Source of the DNA: Microbulbifer sp. A4B17
GTDB lineage: Bacteria; Pseudomonadota; Gammaproteobacteria; Pseudomonadales; Cellvibrionaceae
DNA: 64,000 nucleotides
Direction: 5' to 3'
Assembly: GCF_003076275.1 (NCBI RefSeq)
Contig: NZ_CP029064.1
Coordinates: forward strand, 3,482,501 to 3,546,500
Shown: piece after piece, positions 56,190-64,000 of the stretch
Layout: each line of letters opens with the position of its first letter
Position numbering within the stretch: position 1 is the stretch's first letter
Notes under the pieces: model-generated
Databases searched by the model: none
The model's input: the letters and a program-made list of their open reading frames with translations, nothing else
Told to the model about the DNA's origin: nothing
Position numbers and translations under genes: made by a program

Positions 56190-56804
56190 ATGACCTCTGC
56201 GCTCCCCAGCGGCTGGCCCTTTTGGCAGACCTCACTGCTACTGCTGCTGGTAACCACCCTTAGCGGCTGTGGTGTCAACAATATCCCAACCTATGACGAG
56301 CAGGTTAAAGCCACCTGGGCCCAGGTCCAAAACCAATACCAGCGCCGCGCCGACCTGGTGCCCAATCTAGTGCAAACCGTAAAAGCCTACGCCTCACACG
56401 AGCGAGAAACCCTACAAGCAGTCACTGAAGCCAGGGCCAAAGTCAGCTCTCTGCAAGCCGACAGCAACCTGCTCAATGAGCCCGCCAAACTGCAACAATT
56501 TGAAGCTGCACAGAGCCAATTAACCAACGCGCTATCCCGGCTAATGTTGGTGGTAGAGCGTTACCCTGACCTCAAAGCCAACCAGAACTTCCTCACACTG
56601 CAATCTCAGCTGGAAGGTACCGAAAACCGGATCAGTGTGGCACGCCGCGATTATATCCAGGCTGTAGAGCGCTACAACCGCGAGATTCGCACTTTTCCGG
56701 GAAGAATATGGCACGCTGTGCTCTACAGAGACATGCCGCTTCGTGAAACTTTTGAGGCCAGCACTGAGGAGGCCGATAAGGCACCCGAGGTTAACTTCCA
56801 ATAG
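56190..56804 (+). CDS. LemA family lipoprotein
   Basis: A 204-residue LemA protein. The N-terminal hydrophobic stretch ends in the lipobox LSGC (C27), so it is probably a lipoprotein, which is unusual in a family more often TM-anchored. The helical domain carries TYDEQVKATWAQVQNQYQRRADLVPNLVQTVKAYASHE (about 32-69, the LemA signature) and DYIQAVERYNREIRTFPG (about 160-177). Start ATG at 56190 with AAGG upstream, preferred over the GTG at 56169. First of three cotranscribed genes (21-nt gap to the TPM gene). Function of the LemA/TPM set is unknown. Confidence 0.92.
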   Translation: MTSALPSGWPFWQTSLLLLLVTTLSGCGVNNIPTYDEQVKATWAQVQNQYQRRADLVPNLVQTVKAYASHERETLQAVTEARAKVSSLQADSNLLNEPAKLQQFEAAQSQLTNALSRLMLVVERYPDLKANQNFLTLQSQLEGTENRISVARRDYIQAVERYNREIRTFPGRIWHAVLYRDMPLRETFEASTEEADKAPEVNFQ

Positions 56805-56825
56805 ACAGGCGCCATCGACCCTAAA

Positions 56826-57572
56826 ATGAACCGCCCCAGTCTTACCACAATTTCCTTACTCGCTTTGCTCAGTACCTGGGTAGCCTGGGCTGATATACAG
56901 TTTCCAACACTGTCGGGCAGGGTAGTAGATCAAGGGGAGCTGCTAAAGGCCGATGAAAGATACCAGCTTACCGAGTTGATCCAGCAATACGAGCGAGACA
57001 GCGACAATCAACTGGTCGTAGCCACGGTGCCTGAGCTTCAGGGCATTACGATAGAGGAATACGCCAATCAGCTGGCCCGCAAATGGAAATTGGGTAAAAA
57101 AGATAAAGATAATGGAGTCCTTTTCCTGATCGCTCCCAATGATCGCAAAATTCGCATTGAAGTGGGCTATGGCCTCGAAGGTGCGCTAACCGATGCACTG
57201 GCCGCAAATATTATCCAAACCAAAGTGCTTCCAGAATTTCGCAGTGGCGATTTTAACGGCGGTATCAATGCCGGAGTCAAATCAATTATCGCCGCGACTA
57301 AAAACGAATATGTCGCAGAGCCCTTAGAAACCAAAGAGGGACGACGAATCACAGTCCTTGTGGGCCTACTCCTTCTATTGATTATGCTACACCTATTCGG
57401 CAGCGCCGCACTGGGCTCACCGGTACAAGGCCGTATTTTCAAGCGGGGACGCTACGGTGGCTACTACGGTGGAGGCGGCTTTGGTGGAGGCTTATCTCGC
57501 GGCAGTTCGGGCGGCGGATTTAGCGGGGGAGGCGGAGGCTTTGGCGGAGGGGGCGCATCGGGAGGATGGTAA
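56826..57572 (+). CDS. TPM domain membrane protein (YgcG family)
   Basis: A 248-residue protein with a signal peptide (to about residue 22, WVAWA), a TPM (TLP18.3/Psb32/MOLO-1) domain (about 27-165; VDQGELLKADERYQLTELIQQYERDSDNQLVVATVP, RIEVGYGLEGALTDALA) outside the cytoplasm, a TM helix (about 178-198) and a Gly-rich tail (GGGGFGGG repeats) on the inner side. Middle gene of lemA-TPM-TPM, with a TAATG stop/start overlap to the next one. Plant TPM members act in photosystem repair as phosphatases; bacterial roles are unknown. Confidence 0.92.
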   Translation: MNRPSLTTISLLALLSTWVAWADIQFPTLSGRVVDQGELLKADERYQLTELIQQYERDSDNQLVVATVPELQGITIEEYANQLARKWKLGKKDKDNGVLFLIAPNDRKIRIEVGYGLEGALTDALAANIIQTKVLPEFRSGDFNGGINAGVKSIIAATKNEYVAEPLETKEGRRITVLVGLLLLLIMLHLFGSAALGSPVQGRIFKRGRYGGYYGGGGFGGGLSRGSSGGGFSGGGGGFGGGGASGGW

Positions 57573-58183
57573 TGCTTACCAACACATATCAGCGCCATAT
57601 TACAGAGGCCATAAAGGAAGTAGAGTCCCGCACCGATGCCGAAGTCATGGCTGTGGTCGCTCGGGAAGCGGATAACTACCTGTATATATCTACCTTGTGG
57701 GCTGCATTTCTAACACTACTAATCTCACCACTTATCGAATTTTTACCTTTTTGGGTCAATCTTCAACAGGCAGTGACACTTCAGTGGATTTTATTTATTG
57801 CCCTGGCAGTGATATTCCGTTGGCGCCCCATCACCATGCGGTTAGTGCCCAAAAAGATAAAATTCTGGCGAGCATCCAACCTTGCTCGGAGGCAATTTCT
57901 GGAGCAGGATTTACACGCAACCAAAGATCGGCTAGGGCTGCTCATATTTGTTTCAGAAGCAGAGCATTATGTAGAAATACTGGCAGATAGAGGAATTGCC
58001 CAACACATTACCAACGACAACTGGCAAAGAGTGGTAGAAAACTTTGTGCAGCAAATAAAACGGGGAAAAGCAGGTGAAGCATTACTGGTTTGTATTGAAC
58101 AGTGTGGAGATTTGCTTCATGAAGCACTGCCTACCAGCACTATTAAAGATGAACTGCCCAATCATCTGGTAGTGATTAATTAA
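57572..58183 (+). CDS. Second TPM domain protein
   Basis: A 203-residue product. Start ATG at 57572 has GGGAGG 6 nt upstream; the upstream in-frame ATG at 57566 sits too close to it. It has an N-terminal TPM portion (MLTNTYQRHITEAIKEVESRTDAEVMAVVARE), two TM helices in the middle (about 42-66 and 70-92), then the TPM remainder (FVSEAEHYVEILADRGIAQHI ... CGDLLHEALP). The TPM domain is thus split by membrane segments, which fits the TPM subfamily found after YgcG. Translationally coupled to the previous TPM gene. Confidence 0.85.
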   Translation: MLTNTYQRHITEAIKEVESRTDAEVMAVVAREADNYLYISTLWAAFLTLLISPLIEFLPFWVNLQQAVTLQWILFIALAVIFRWRPITMRLVPKKIKFWRASNLARRQFLEQDLHATKDRLGLLIFVSEAEHYVEILADRGIAQHITNDNWQRVVENFVQQIKRGKAGEALLVCIEQCGDLLHEALPTSTIKDELPNHLVVIN

Positions 58184-58316
58184 GCCTCTGGGTATATTCG
58201 AAACTCTGACACTCCAACATATTCCCATTTAAAAAACTTCACGCCACACCGATCTATTTCCCACTGTTGCTTGAATCATCAACTAAGCTGCTTATAGGCA
58301 CAAAACCCATAAAAAG

Positions 58317-59165
58317 ATGATTGCGACTAAACCCCTTTTGCAGCTTTTAAATATCACCCTCCTACTACTGGCAATCAGCATCAGCGATATAATCTGTGCC
58401 CAGAAAACCCAAAAGAAAGATACGACTTCGGCAACCAGGGATACCAACTTCCCAGATGCGAAACAACTAAAGCCAAATGAAATCCCGCACAGAGATCATA
58501 CTGGAGGTACAGGCACCCTTTGGATGGGGGGTGCCATAGGTAATCAGCCGGTAAAATTAACGATTTTGAAGCCTGATAGCACCCAACATAAGTGGGAAGA
58601 AGCCTATGCTATCGGCGGTAAGAAAAAGTACCTCGCCTGGGACTGGACTTTCCGACAATGGTGGCTTGAATATCCCCAAAAAGCTGGCTTAGTGATTAAT
58701 GAGAGCTTTATGCTGCCAATCCAGATGATTACTAAAATGCATTTTCCACAGGCGGATGCAGTCTACTTCTGTAATCAAGTACATACGGTACCAACTCTAT
58801 TTATCGCTATTATGAACACAACAAGTTGCTCAATGGCGATCGCCTATCACGGCTATAACAACTTTGATGCCGCGCCCGAAATCCTTAAATCAATCCGCTC
58901 TATCTATCAAGAATCTTTATCATTAGCCACTGATCACATGATTCAGAATGTCACTAATATTAACGTCGTTACCCGGATGATTGTTGTCAATGGAGTTTTA
59001 TGGCCGCTATCTCTGCTCACAAGAACATTAACAGTCGACCAGGCCAAAAAGGTGGATTTTACACCTTTTCTTTTTATTGAAAAATTATTCTACAAAAAGC
59101 TCTCTAGTCAGACACATAAGAAAATCAGCAAAGCCTTTGGAACTGATTTTGAACCTCCAGATTGA
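58317..59165 (+). CDS. Unrecognised exported protein in the HupE cluster
   Basis: A 282-residue protein with an N-terminal signal or anchor (about 8-27, LLQLLNITLLLLAISISDII), then a basic linker and a globular domain with HRDHTGGTGTLWMGGAIGNQ, EEAYAIGGKKKYLAWDWTFRQWWLEYPQKAG and LVINESFMLPIQMIT. The second half has about 30 hydrophobic residues (VVTRMIVVNGVLWPLSLL) that may form a TM or buried helix. I do not recognise the family. The gene lies 133 nt after the TPM gene and 67 nt before the next one, all on the plus strand, so it may be cotranscribed with the HupE gene. No good ribosome-binding site is seen for the ATG. Confidence 0.6.
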   Translation: MIATKPLLQLLNITLLLLAISISDIICAQKTQKKDTTSATRDTNFPDAKQLKPNEIPHRDHTGGTGTLWMGGAIGNQPVKLTILKPDSTQHKWEEAYAIGGKKKYLAWDWTFRQWWLEYPQKAGLVINESFMLPIQMITKMHFPQADAVYFCNQVHTVPTLFIAIMNTTSCSMAIAYHGYNNFDAAPEILKSIRSIYQESLSLATDHMIQNVTNINVVTRMIVVNGVLWPLSLLTRTLTVDQAKKVDFTPFLFIEKLFYKKLSSQTHKKISKAFGTDFEPPD

Positions 59166-59232
59166 ATATCTGCGTATTATTTACGACCAATAATGAATAC
59201 AGCAAAGCCGGTAAACCCTACTCAAACAATCC

Positions 59233-61017
59233 ATGCACCTTAAAAGAATCCTCAATTCATCAACTCACAAAGTATTAATCAGCCTCACCCTGATATTAAT
59301 AAGCATTCTATTATCGCCAATCAACAAAGCAGATTTTATTAGTCTAAGTGGGGCAGAAACGGCTACTAACATCGCAGAAATTGAAATACAAAAAGGCACG
59401 CTGCACATTACATTTGAGATATCAGCAAATGATGCCAACATGTTTTGGCCTGAAATTGAACAGACGCCAGATATTTACCTATTAAAGCAATCAGCGCTAA
59501 AACAAAAAGTTTTCAAATTTCAAATTAAATCCGGTGTTAAGAGTATCAAACCCAGCAAACTATCGATCAGGGTAGCCCAAAGAAAACAACGAAACTCCCC
59601 TTTTGCGGGGCAAACCGATCCCCGTACCGGTATTAAAGTGCCTGATTTCCCATCAGATAAAAAGGTCCTTTTAACTCAGCTGGAATACCCGGTTAGTGGG
59701 GTATCAGACCTGGAGATGAAGCCACCTATGGGAAGTGATGGTTTGGCATCCGTTACTATTGGTTTCACCAGTCGCCACGGACAGACTCCGGTCAGTGGAT
59801 TTCACTATCTATCTAAACCTGAATCATTTACTATCGATTGGGATGACCCCTGGAATACCCATTTTAAAAATACCGACATTAGTCGACATAATCGTCATCC
59901 ACTAAAGTCTTTTCTCTATGTAGAACCTCGTCAAATACGCCATGAAATACTTTTGCGCACAAAAGACTTAATGGAGTGGACCAATCATCCTTTCGATGCC
60001 TGGCAACCGCTGTCCCCAGAAAACAAGACCTTTCTTCATCATACAGTCCGAAATTACCTATACAACAAAAATCCCACCACCATTGACCAAGCCTTATCGC
60101 AACCGAGCAGCATAGAGACTGTTTTTCTTCGGGCCAATAATAACGGTTACACACAGATTTCAGAAAATGAAACTATTGAAATGGGCTCTGTATTGATTGG
60201 CTACCGAGAGAAGTTTTCCATTGAGGAGTTCCCCCAGAGTGTCACAGTAGACTGGAATTTATTCACCGATACGATTAGCTCAGTACCTACGTTAATCCAA
60301 GACCCCGCCGGCCCCTTCCCCAACCATGTAATCCCGGCATTCCCTGATATTCAGTGGCACAACTATCTATATGATTATCGCCCCCCAAATAGCGATCCGC
60401 TCGTAATAGAAACCCCAAGTCTAGCGATTCCCATGGCTATCCTATTTTCATTCCTAATTATCACCATAATTGTATTGACACTTTCGACAAAACACTCATT
60501 ACCAGGCCGAAAAGGCTCAGCCATTATTTATACCATCATCATACTTTCAGCTGGAGCCCTGTATTTCAATCTTCCAGAAGAATACCGGGTAAATCTCCCA
60601 GGAACCGCTAAAAAACGTGATCTGGGCCGAGTAACAGAACAATTGTTATTAAAAGTCGCTGCGGCATATAAAGAACCGCTTTCAATAAACCTAGAACTAA
60701 AGTTAAAGAATCTGATTACCAAAGATGGATTCGAAAATACCTATACCAATCTCACACAAATATATCGCCCACAAACTACTAGCGGAAGTCTGGGTTCAAT
60801 CAGCGCTATCACTAACCTCAGAGTGGAATACTCCAATCAAATAAATCTGAATGGCAACAAAGGATTTAGGCTGATAACAAGTTGGCAGGCTGTAATCGAG
60901 GAGCAAAGCTGGGGACATTTCGAACAGAAACCGCAGAAGACACGCGCCAATATTGACATCGTTCAATCTGATAACTATTGGAAAATAGCCCGATTTACCC
61001 CCCTATCCGTACGCTAG
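59233..61017 (+). CDS. Unrecognised large membrane-anchored protein in the HupE cluster
   Basis: A 594-residue protein. It has an N-terminal signal or anchor segment (about 12-30), a large periplasmic part (about 32-395; SPFAGQTDPRTGIKVPDFPSDKK, GFHYLSKPESFTIDWDDPWN, VTVDWNLFTDTISSVPTL), two TM helices (about 400-422 and 431-453) and a second soluble part (about 455-594; EQLLLKVAAAYKEPLSINL, TKDGFENTYTNLTQIY, SWQAVIEEQSWGHFEQKPQ). The beta-rich middle might bind a metal or ligand. It lies 16 nt before the HupE/UreJ-type gene, strongly suggesting an operon. Function unknown; I did not find a matching family. Confidence 0.6.
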   Translation: MHLKRILNSSTHKVLISLTLILISILLSPINKADFISLSGAETATNIAEIEIQKGTLHITFEISANDANMFWPEIEQTPDIYLLKQSALKQKVFKFQIKSGVKSIKPSKLSIRVAQRKQRNSPFAGQTDPRTGIKVPDFPSDKKVLLTQLEYPVSGVSDLEMKPPMGSDGLASVTIGFTSRHGQTPVSGFHYLSKPESFTIDWDDPWNTHFKNTDISRHNRHPLKSFLYVEPRQIRHEILLRTKDLMEWTNHPFDAWQPLSPENKTFLHHTVRNYLYNKNPTTIDQALSQPSSIETVFLRANNNGYTQISENETIEMGSVLIGYREKFSIEEFPQSVTVDWNLFTDTISSVPTLIQDPAGPFPNHVIPAFPDIQWHNYLYDYRPPNSDPLVIETPSLAIPMAILFSFLIITIIVLTLSTKHSLPGRKGSAIIYTIIILSAGALYFNLPEEYRVNLPGTAKKRDLGRVTEQLLLKVAAAYKEPLSINLELKLKNLITKDGFENTYTNLTQIYRPQTTSGSLGSISAITNLRVEYSNQINLNGNKGFRLITSWQAVIEEQSWGHFEQKPQKTRANIDIVQSDNYWKIARFTPLSVR

Positions 61018-61033
61018 AATTAAAAATAGAGAA

Positions 61034-62344
61034 ATGTCTAAAACTATGAAAAACAGTATCCTTAAATCACCCGCTATCATTTTTGTTTTTCTATTAGTAT
61101 CCGGCCTCAGCGGACAAGTCCAAGCGCATTTTCTCCTTAATCTCAATATGCGGATTTTCCATATAGAACACACAGCAAAAGGCGCTAATCTGTATATGAG
61201 AGTGCCTATGGCCTACTTGCTGGCAGATAAAGCTCGAAGGGGACTCGATCCCTACACAGGCAAACTCCCCCAACCTGCCCCCTACACCAAAAACTCTCTG
61301 GATAGAGGGAACCTGGTACATTATGTGGACTTTCAGCAACTGGAGTCAGCCCCTTACGGGCTGGGTAATATTGCAGAGAGAGCCATCCTGCTACGCAGCA
61401 CTGAAATGAAGCTAGCAGGCGACGTGAAAGCTGTACGACTCTATCGGATAGGAAGAGAACCGGAATTTGCGACTCTGGATGAAGCACAGCAAGCATTTTT
61501 GAAGCAATACTTACCTGAAGATTCCAGCCAGCGTCTCTATGTTGGCGATACCTTGGTCGATATTCATATCCACTACCCATTGCAGGCTCCCCTGGGTGAA
61601 TATCAGCTATCCAGCACTCTCAACCCCGGCCTATCCAGCCAAGAAGATACCGCAAATTTGATATTGGACTATAACCCGGGCAGGACTCAAGTGTTTCGAT
61701 CTCGCGGCCTCATGCAGGAGCCAATACTGATTTCACACTCCTCGCTCGATGCCATGAATACCTTTCTGGCAGAAGGTATCGCCCATATCCTGAAAGGGCT
61801 TGACCATATTCTGTTTGTTCTCTGCCTAACCCTCGGCGCAATCAGCCTACCCTTACTCCTATGGCGCACTACCGGCTTTACCATCGGTCACAGTATCACC
61901 CTCTCAGCCGGATTCTTTGGCTTTGCTCCCACTGCCAGCTGGTTCGTACCTTTGGTAGAAACCGGTATCGCCCTATCCATAATCTATATGGCCTGGATAT
62001 CACTACACCGGGAAGAAACTAAGATCACAGGGAGCGAAAGTACAATTTTTATCGGCACCTGCATGCTCGGTCTGCTCCATGGCCTGGGTTTTTCATTTGT
62101 ATTACATGAAATACTCCAAGTTGACTCCCCGAATATCTGGCAAAGCCTCATGGCCTTCAACCTGGGAGTAGAAGCCGGGCAAGTACTCATAATTCTCGCT
62201 ATATGGCCCCTTGCCTATTTGGCCAGGCTGTGGAAAAAGGAATGGGAAATCCGGATACGTTATTCTGTTGCTGGACTCTGTAGCGCAATTGCTTTTATTT
62301 GGACATTAGATAGAGGATATGAGCTTGTTTCGGCAATTTACTGA
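61034..62344 (+). CDS. HupE/UreJ family membrane protein (HupE_UreJ_2 type)
   Basis: A 436-residue protein with signal or anchor (ends near VQA), a periplasmic N-terminal half (about 32-235; AHFLLNLNMRIFHIE...) and a C-terminal integral part (about 240-436, six to seven TM helices). The latter has the family segments GIAHILKGLDHILFVL, TTGFTIGHSITLSAGF, CMLGLLHGLGFSFVLHE and FNLGVEAGQVLII. These His-containing motifs are typical of HupE/UreJ proteins, thought to move nickel or cobalt. It is the third gene of a probable operon with the two unknown genes upstream. Substrate unproven. Confidence 0.85.
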   Translation: MSKTMKNSILKSPAIIFVFLLVSGLSGQVQAHFLLNLNMRIFHIEHTAKGANLYMRVPMAYLLADKARRGLDPYTGKLPQPAPYTKNSLDRGNLVHYVDFQQLESAPYGLGNIAERAILLRSTEMKLAGDVKAVRLYRIGREPEFATLDEAQQAFLKQYLPEDSSQRLYVGDTLVDIHIHYPLQAPLGEYQLSSTLNPGLSSQEDTANLILDYNPGRTQVFRSRGLMQEPILISHSSLDAMNTFLAEGIAHILKGLDHILFVLCLTLGAISLPLLLWRTTGFTIGHSITLSAGFFGFAPTASWFVPLVETGIALSIIYMAWISLHREETKITGSESTIFIGTCMLGLLHGLGFSFVLHEILQVDSPNIWQSLMAFNLGVEAGQVLIILAIWPLAYLARLWKKEWEIRIRYSVAGLCSAIAFIWTLDRGYELVSAIY

Positions 62345-62514
62345 ACAGGAGAATGAGTTTTCTCTCTGGCTATTACACTTGAGATAATACACCTAAAACT
62401 TCTTTGTATTCTCAAGCTCCAGAGACAAACTCAGTACTAAACTAATCTCCCATCCACTACACACGTAAAAGTGGGTAAAAATATAAAGCATAATAAACCA
62501 GGGCATTAAAAAAT

Positions 62515-62916
62515 TTAAGATCCAAACCCCTTGGGATGCTGCTTCCCGGCATCACCTATTTCTTCCCAGGAGGCCTTTGAATCAATCCATAAATGATGAA
62601 CCACTTTTAGATTTTCGTTACCATCCACCAAGCTTCCTCCAGGAATATAAGTGTTTAAAAAATCATTCTCTCCGGGCAGAGTCGAACCACAAGTAGCACA
62701 AAAATTTGTATGCCAATCATGCCCGGGCTTAGACCAATACTTAAGGTTCTCCTTACCTTTAACCCAACTAAACTTCTCGGTAGGCACAATAGCTACAGTA
62801 ATAGCGCCACTCCCTGTGGAACGACAGCAGATTGAACAGTGGCACATATATAAATCTGTGAGGGATCCTTGTATCTCATAAGCTATCTCTCCACAATTGC
62901 ATTCACCTTTAGTCAA
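62515..62916 (-). CDS. GFA family (glutathione-dependent formaldehyde-activating enzyme-like) protein
   Basis: A 133-residue zinc-binding protein with the GFA/CENP-V Cys ladder: CNCGEIAYEI (residues 6-15), MCHCSICCRSTG (about 29-40) and NFCATCGSTL (about 92-101), followed by PG and the structural segment. The start codon is TTG, with AAGGAG about 8 nt upstream. Members bind S-hydroxymethylglutathione or related thiol adducts, but most paralogues are of unknown substrate. Stands alone; a decayed fragment of another gene lies immediately upstream on the same strand. Confidence 0.88.
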   Translation of the reverse strand: MTKGECNCGEIAYEIQGSLTDLYMCHCSICCRSTGSGAITVAIVPTEKFSWVKGKENLKYWSKPGHDWHTNFCATCGSTLPGENDFLNTYIPGGSLVDGNENLKVVHHLWIDSKASWEEIGDAGKQHPKGFGS

Positions 62917-63142
62917 AAAAACACTCCTTTTTTAGTAATATAAAGATATAAAGCCCCATATCTGAGACATCTATATCACCTTGCTTAAATTTTAATCGAC
63001 CATTGAGCCCCCAAAGAGCATCTACTAGCACTGAACGATCTCCCGGGCTAATTTTAACTCCGGCATTAGCTACATGTTCTACAACAAATTTCTCAGGCCA
63101 AACTTCGGCTCCAAATAGAGAAAAGGCTATCGGAAAGAACAG
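62909..63142 (-). pseudogene. Decayed metallo-hydrolase (MBL-fold-like) N-terminal fragment
   Basis: A 77-codon stretch read on the minus strand without an own start codon. It begins after an in-frame TAA next to an 8-base T run (63143-63150) and ends in TAA at 62909. It reads hydrophobic LFFPIAFSLFGA (the end of a signal peptide), then EVWPEKFVVEHVANAGVKIS and GDRSVLVDALWGLNG, which resembles the N-terminal strand pair of MBL-fold metallo-hydrolases. The upstream frame continues RIRKKIYAL before the stop, consistent with a shift or stop that broke the gene at the homopolymer. The conserved HxHxDH part is missing, so it is a remnant, not a functional enzyme. Confidence 0.55.
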
Positions 63143-63464
63143 TTTTTTTTATAGCGCGTATATCTTTTTGCGTATTCTAGTTGCACAAACCTTAATCTAT
63201 CCTGATTTCTATCAACATTGATTCAAGTTTTCGATAGTTAATGGCTAATAGAGGCTGAGTTGAGTAATTTATAAAAGTCAGCGCCTACACACTTAGTGTG
63301 GCGCTCACTTTCTTATCTGGTGAAAGAATTCTATACAACTTAACAGGTTACTGCGGAATCAACCAGGACTCTAAGCATCGTGGAGACTGGAAATATCATT
63401 AAAGAATTTAAATTTAGCAACGTAATGATAGATACAGAGAACTAGGTGTAGCTTAGTGTAAACT
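62917..63464. other. 548-bp region between the GFA gene and the PD40 gene
   Basis: It contains the minus-strand metallo-hydrolase remnant (62909-63142) and a hairpin at 63280-63305. Outside these, about 63180-63464, I see no coding frame with a start signal. The plus-strand open frame over 63003-63221 is the antisense of the remnant. Confidence 0.5.
63280..63305 (-). terminator. Possible terminator of the PD40 gene
   Basis: AGCGC-CTA-CACAC (63280-63292) pairs with GTGTG-GCGCT (63296-63305) with a 3-nt bulge and TTA loop. On the minus strand it is followed by GACTTTTATAAATT. It lies about 160 nt past the PD40 stop, so a terminator is plausible; the distance is a caveat. Confidence 0.4.
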
Positions 63465-64000
63465 TTATTTAGGCCTAAGGGTCTCAATAAACTTCGCATC
63501 TACCCACATTATTTCAAAATTTGGTGGAGTACAATACCGACAGTAGAAAAGGTATTTCCCATCGGGCGTTACATATCCACCACCATCTTCCCCTTCTGTA
63601 TTGATATTATCACCGAAGTTAATAGCCGCACCCCATGAGCCATCTTGTTGGCGAAAGCTTATGTACATATCGCTATCACCATATCCACCCTCTCTTTCAC
63701 TATCCCAGATAATGTAGGACTCATCAGGGGCAATAAACGGGTGAGCAGTCCACTTGCCTGTATTTATTTGCTTTCCAAAAGGTTTTGGCTCTTCACGCTT
63801 ACCATCTAACAGTCGCGAATAGCGAAGAATACCATCCCCGTTTGAACCTACCTCATCGAATACAAAGGTTCCTTTTGACGAAGCCGTAAGGCGCATGATA
63901 CGAAAGTCTTCAAATAGTGGCCCCAGGCTTTTAGGTTCTGACCAACCATTATCAGTGCGCTCTCTATATCGATTTCTAGAATACATTGTTTGACCATCAG
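63465..64000 (-). CDS. PD40 (WD40-like beta-propeller) repeat protein, C-terminal part (runs off window end)
   Basis: The visible 178 codons contain propeller repeats: DGQTMYSRNRYRE at the window edge, FIAPDESYIIWDSEREGGYGDSDMYIS, and GYVTPDGKYLFYCRYCTPPNFEIMWVDAKF at the C-terminus. These match the PD40 repeat (xPDGxxIxFxSxRxG) of TolB-like and secreted propellers. The frame is open to base 64000, so the ATG at 63986 is internal, not the start. Probably secreted or periplasmic; the substrate is unknown. Confidence 0.78.
   Translation of the reverse strand, partial: DGQTMYSRNRYRERTDNGWSEPKSLGPLFEDFRIMRLTASSKGTFVFDEVGSNGDGILRYSRLLDGKREEPKPFGKQINTGKWTAHPFIAPDESYIIWDSEREGGYGDSDMYISFRQQDGSWGAAINFGDNINTEGEDGGGYVTPDGKYLFYCRYCTPPNFEIMWVDAKFIETLRPK

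Noticed and set aside
63003..63221. Plus-strand 72-codon frame near the GFA gene
   Set aside because: It is the antisense of the metallo-hydrolase-like remnant; its residues lack protein-like pattern.

Overview
This window looks like chromosomal DNA of a marine gammaproteobacterium of the Cellvibrionales/Pseudomonas-like lineage; a Microbulbifer-like host is my inference. Three things point that way: the gene orders mazG-relA-cysM-gacS and lepA-lepB-DUF4845-rnc-era-recO-acpS, the algU/mucABC-type envelope-stress cluster next to nadB, and a CBM2-bearing polysaccharide enzyme. No rRNA, tRNA, CRISPR array or insertion sequence was seen.

Layout. 1-4.4 kb: the 5' part of a neutral ceramidase gene (leaves the window) and a secreted CBM2 / hydrolase-like / CBM2 / SGNH-esterase protein. 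4.4-20 kb: housekeeping genes, mostly on the minus strand: a queuosine-tRNA mannosyltransferase-like GT, a 3-hydroxyisobutyrate dehydrogenase family enzyme, uppP, tsaB, an AlgP/histone H1-like protein, hemH, adk, mazG, relA, cysM, then gacS on the plus strand meeting acpS and recO. 20-31.5 kb: era, rnc, DUF4845, lepB, lepA, mucD, the murein-peptide recycling pair mpaA / L-Ala-D/L-Glu epimerase, then rseC-rseB-rseA-rpoE with a sigma-E type autoregulatory promoter. 31.6-35.2 kb: nadB, ygfX, sdhE, ygfZ. 35.2-51.5 kb: a visibly AT-richer accessory block with two tandem paralogous 4-TM proteins and a type I secretion operon (HlyB-like ABC transporter, HlyD adaptor, an uncharacterised anchored protein, a 3081-residue RTX protein). 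51.5-56.1 kb: ung, a second Fe-S type uracil-DNA glycosylase family protein, two paralogous phytase-like propeller proteins, yajQ, yaeQ. 56.2-62.3 kb: lemA and two TPM-domain genes, then two unrecognised secreted or membrane proteins followed by a HupE/UreJ-type permease. 62.3-64 kb: a GFA-family gene, a decayed metallo-hydrolase-like fragment, and a PD40-repeat protein cut by the window end.

How the genes work together. The stress sigma factor, its anti-sigma factor, RseB/RseC and the periplasmic protease MucD form an envelope-stress circuit; here MucD is separated from the rest by the murein recycling pair. RelA (ppGpp), the GacS-type hybrid kinase and the T1SS/RTX operon suggest a surface-attached, polymer-degrading lifestyle (inference). 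Best candidates for undescribed biology: the T1SS operon's anchored protein that is translationally coupled to the giant RTX gene, with a 42-codon ORF upstream of the operon; the three-gene HupE cluster; the unusual catalytic domain between two CBM2 modules; the GacS-like kinase whose ATP-binding G1 motif is lost; and the tandem 4-TM pair.
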